A stretch of 64,000 bases of DNA from Bacteroidales bacterium (lineage in GTDB: Bacteria; Bacteroidota; Bacteroidia; Bacteroidales; Lentimicrobiaceae), in the NCBI GenBank assembly GCA_016705005.1, contig JADIZB010000005.1, positions 236,628 to 300,627 of the forward strand, written 5' to 3'. The position numbers and the translations under genes were made by a program. The notes beneath the pieces are model-generated. The model had not been told where the DNA came from and searched no databases. It worked only from the letters and a program-made list of their open reading frames with translations. How positions within the stretch are numbered: position 1 is the first letter of the stretch; every line of letters begins with the position of its first letter. Positions 62,847 through 64,000 of the stretch are shown here, piece after piece.

Positions 62847-63320
62847 ATGGAAAATAGCGACTTTAACCATCCGGAGTCCTACACTCCGATAAAACTCAAC
62901 GAAGAAGCCATCCGGTCGCTGACCGAAACACGGAAATGGACAACCTTTTTCGGAGTCCTTGGCATCATAGCTATCTCATTTATGATGCTGTCAGCAGCAA
63001 TCATGACTTTTGTCCTCCCTATGATGAACGAAGGAAATGACCTTGGGTTCCCACCCGTGTTCATCGGCCTGCTTTATCTGATTCTGGGCGGTTTGTTGGT
63101 GCTGCCGGTATTATATCTGATGCGTTTCGGCGCCATGACAAGGAAAGCGTTGTTGATGTCGGATGAGCAACTGATGGGAAATGCATTGAGGAACCTTACA
63201 CTTTATTTCAGAGTGGTGGGTATATTCTCCATAGTAATGATATCATTGTATATCCTGATGATCATTGCAATGCTTGTTTTTGGTATGGGAATGTTTGCCG
63301 GAAACCTGATCGGGGCTTAA
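62847..63320 (+). CDS. DUF5362 membrane protein
   Basis: A 157-residue protein with about four transmembrane helices: FFGVLGIIAISFMMLSAAIM, PVFIGLLYLILGGLLVLPVL, LYFRVVGIFSIVMISLYILM and IIAMLVFGMGMFAGNLIG. The pattern of RKWTTFFGVLGII and the LRNLTLYFRVVGI repeat suit DUF5362, a family of small integral proteins without known function. The next gene, also a membrane protein, begins 2 nt later, so they are cotranscribed. Confidence 0.8.
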   Translation: MENSDFNHPESYTPIKLNEEAIRSLTETRKWTTFFGVLGIIAISFMMLSAAIMTFVLPMMNEGNDLGFPPVFIGLLYLILGGLLVLPVLYLMRFGAMTRKALLMSDEQLMGNALRNLTLYFRVVGIFSIVMISLYILMIIAMLVFGMGMFAGNLIGA

Positions 63321-63321
63321 A

Positions 63322-63801
63322 ATGAGTAAAGGTTATCATTCACAGCCTACCAAAGCTGAATGGATATTGATAATTGTGCTTGCCGGATTTTCAGCTTTGC
63401 TTATGCTGCAGTCTGAACCTGTCGTTCCGGTTCACTATGATGTTCGCGGGACACCTGATAAAAGCGGCAACCACTTTATCCTGCTGCTGATCCCCGTGTC
63501 AGCGATTTTGATATATATTCTGCTGAAAGGAACAAAGCGGTTTTCCGGAATATTCAATTACCCTGTCAGGCTTACTCCGGAGAACAGTCAATTGCAGAAA
63601 GATCTGGCTTTAAAGCTGCTCGATACCTATGCAGTGATCACACTTGTTGTCTTTGACCTGCTCATGGTGCATCTGCTATACAATACATACACTGGTCACA
63701 CATCAGGAATGTGGATTTGGGGAATTGTTTTTCTCATCAGCTATACACTACCCATCGCTGCTTACCTGAAAAAGGCATTCAGCGTGATGAATAATCCATG
63801 A
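63322..63801 (+). CDS. DUF1648 membrane protein
   Basis: A 159-residue protein with four hydrophobic helices: WILIIVLAGFSALLMLQ, LLLIPVSAILIYILLKG, AVITLVVFDLLMVHLLY and GIVFLISYTLPIAAYL. The segment VPVHYDVRGTPDKSGNH between the first two is the DUF1648 signature, the domain found at the start of SdpI-type immunity proteins. The full SdpI domain is not present. Gene follows the DUF5362 gene after 1 nt. A terminator hairpin lies 57 nt after the stop. Confidence 0.85.
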   Translation: MSKGYHSQPTKAEWILIIVLAGFSALLMLQSEPVVPVHYDVRGTPDKSGNHFILLLIPVSAILIYILLKGTKRFSGIFNYPVRLTPENSQLQKDLALKLLDTYAVITLVVFDLLMVHLLYNTYTGHTSGMWIWGIVFLISYTLPIAAYLKKAFSVMNNP

Positions 63802-63857
63802 ATCCGGGCCAATACTTCGATGAGTTCCGCATTATCCTGGCCTTCAACATTGTGAAT

Positions 63858-63892
63858 AAAAAAGCCGGGCCCAAAAAATCAGGTCCGGCTTA
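63858..63892. terminator. terminator hairpin
   Basis: AAGCCGGGCC and GGTCCGGCTT pair with one mismatch around a 10-nt loop, with A and T tracts. It lies between the convergent DUF1648 gene and the partial gene at the window end. Confidence 0.75.
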
Positions 63893-63907
63893 ACAATCCA
63901 GGTTCAG

Positions 63908-64000
63908 TTATTCAGTAGGATCTTTCCTCAGACCGGGAATCCTGGAAAGACCGTAAACTATACCCATAACCACCAGTAAAGCTGCACCTGCTCCTATCGG
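63908..64000 (-). CDS. partial gene, C-terminus of a small membrane protein
   Basis: The last 30 codons of a minus-strand gene cut by the window end. It reads a transmembrane stretch (PIGAGAALLVVMGIVYGLSR) and a polar end, IPGLRKDPTE, before the stop at 63908. The rest is outside the window, so the protein cannot be identified. It faces the DUF1648 gene convergently. Confidence 0.65.
   Translation of the reverse strand, partial: PIGAGAALLVVMGIVYGLSRIPGLRKDPTE

Noticed and set aside
1..64000. tRNA or rRNA genes
   Set aside because: The gaps were read for TPsiC-arm-like motifs and rRNA signatures and nothing credible was seen, but this was by eye and a covariance search could still find one.

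Overview
The window is a stretch of Bacteroidota chromosome, most likely from an order such as Bacteroidales. The evidence is several secreted proteins with type IX secretion (T9SS) C-terminal sorting domains, a serine palmitoyltransferase-type enzyme, DUF4835 and BamD next to RpoZ and CoaBC, a fused alpha/beta 2-oxoacid dehydrogenase E1, and promoter boxes of the TAnnTTTG type instead of sigma70 boxes. Genes are on both strands. No rRNA, tRNA, CRISPR array, transposase or phage gene was seen.

Layout. 0.2-1.1 kb: a thioredoxin-like protein and a small membrane protein. 1.5-10.3 kb: a complete high-affinity potassium uptake locus, with three tiny membrane peptides (two KdpF-like), kdpA, kdpB, a small broken ORF, kdpC with an apparent frameshift, and the sensor/regulator pair kdpD-kdpE. 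10.4-20 kb: M1 peptidase, MFS transporter (minus), glutathione peroxidase, rubrerythrin, YceI-like lipoprotein (minus), a CarboxypepD_reg-like protein and the fused E1 dehydrogenase. 20.2-27.4 kb: an accessory block of orphan secreted or lipoprotein genes, all on the minus strand, separated by spacers with imperfect inverted repeats and containing two gene remnants. 27.4-34.4 kb: a sparse region of small enzymes (hydrolase, acetyltransferase, methyltransferases, DUF1801, DUF4287) with many intergenic repeats, including a three-copy tandem array of 234-261 bp units.

34.4-44.6 kb is one minus-strand module for fatty acid (acyl-CoA) oxidation: two acyl-CoA dehydrogenases, two different electron-transfer flavoprotein pairs, and a membrane Fe-S oxidoreductase with a CCG-domain partner. 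The partner proteins probably carry ETF electrons to the quinone pool. 45-52.8 kb is a housekeeping block (FabI, RecN, DUF4835, CoaBC, RpoZ, BamD, photolyase). 53-64 kb holds the sphingolipid-type synthase, small envelope proteins, a 999-residue CotH/lamin-tail T9SS protein, a class IV aminotransferase, a glycogen branching enzyme and small membrane proteins; the last gene is cut by the window end.

The points most worth a second look are the kdp small-ORF leader and its two lesions, the broken TonB-domain/T9SS gene, the inverted-repeat spacers of the 20-27 kb block, the dual ETF module, and the GGTGGTCGAG palindrome family. The two clear frameshifts both sit in homopolymer runs, so sequencing error must be excluded first.
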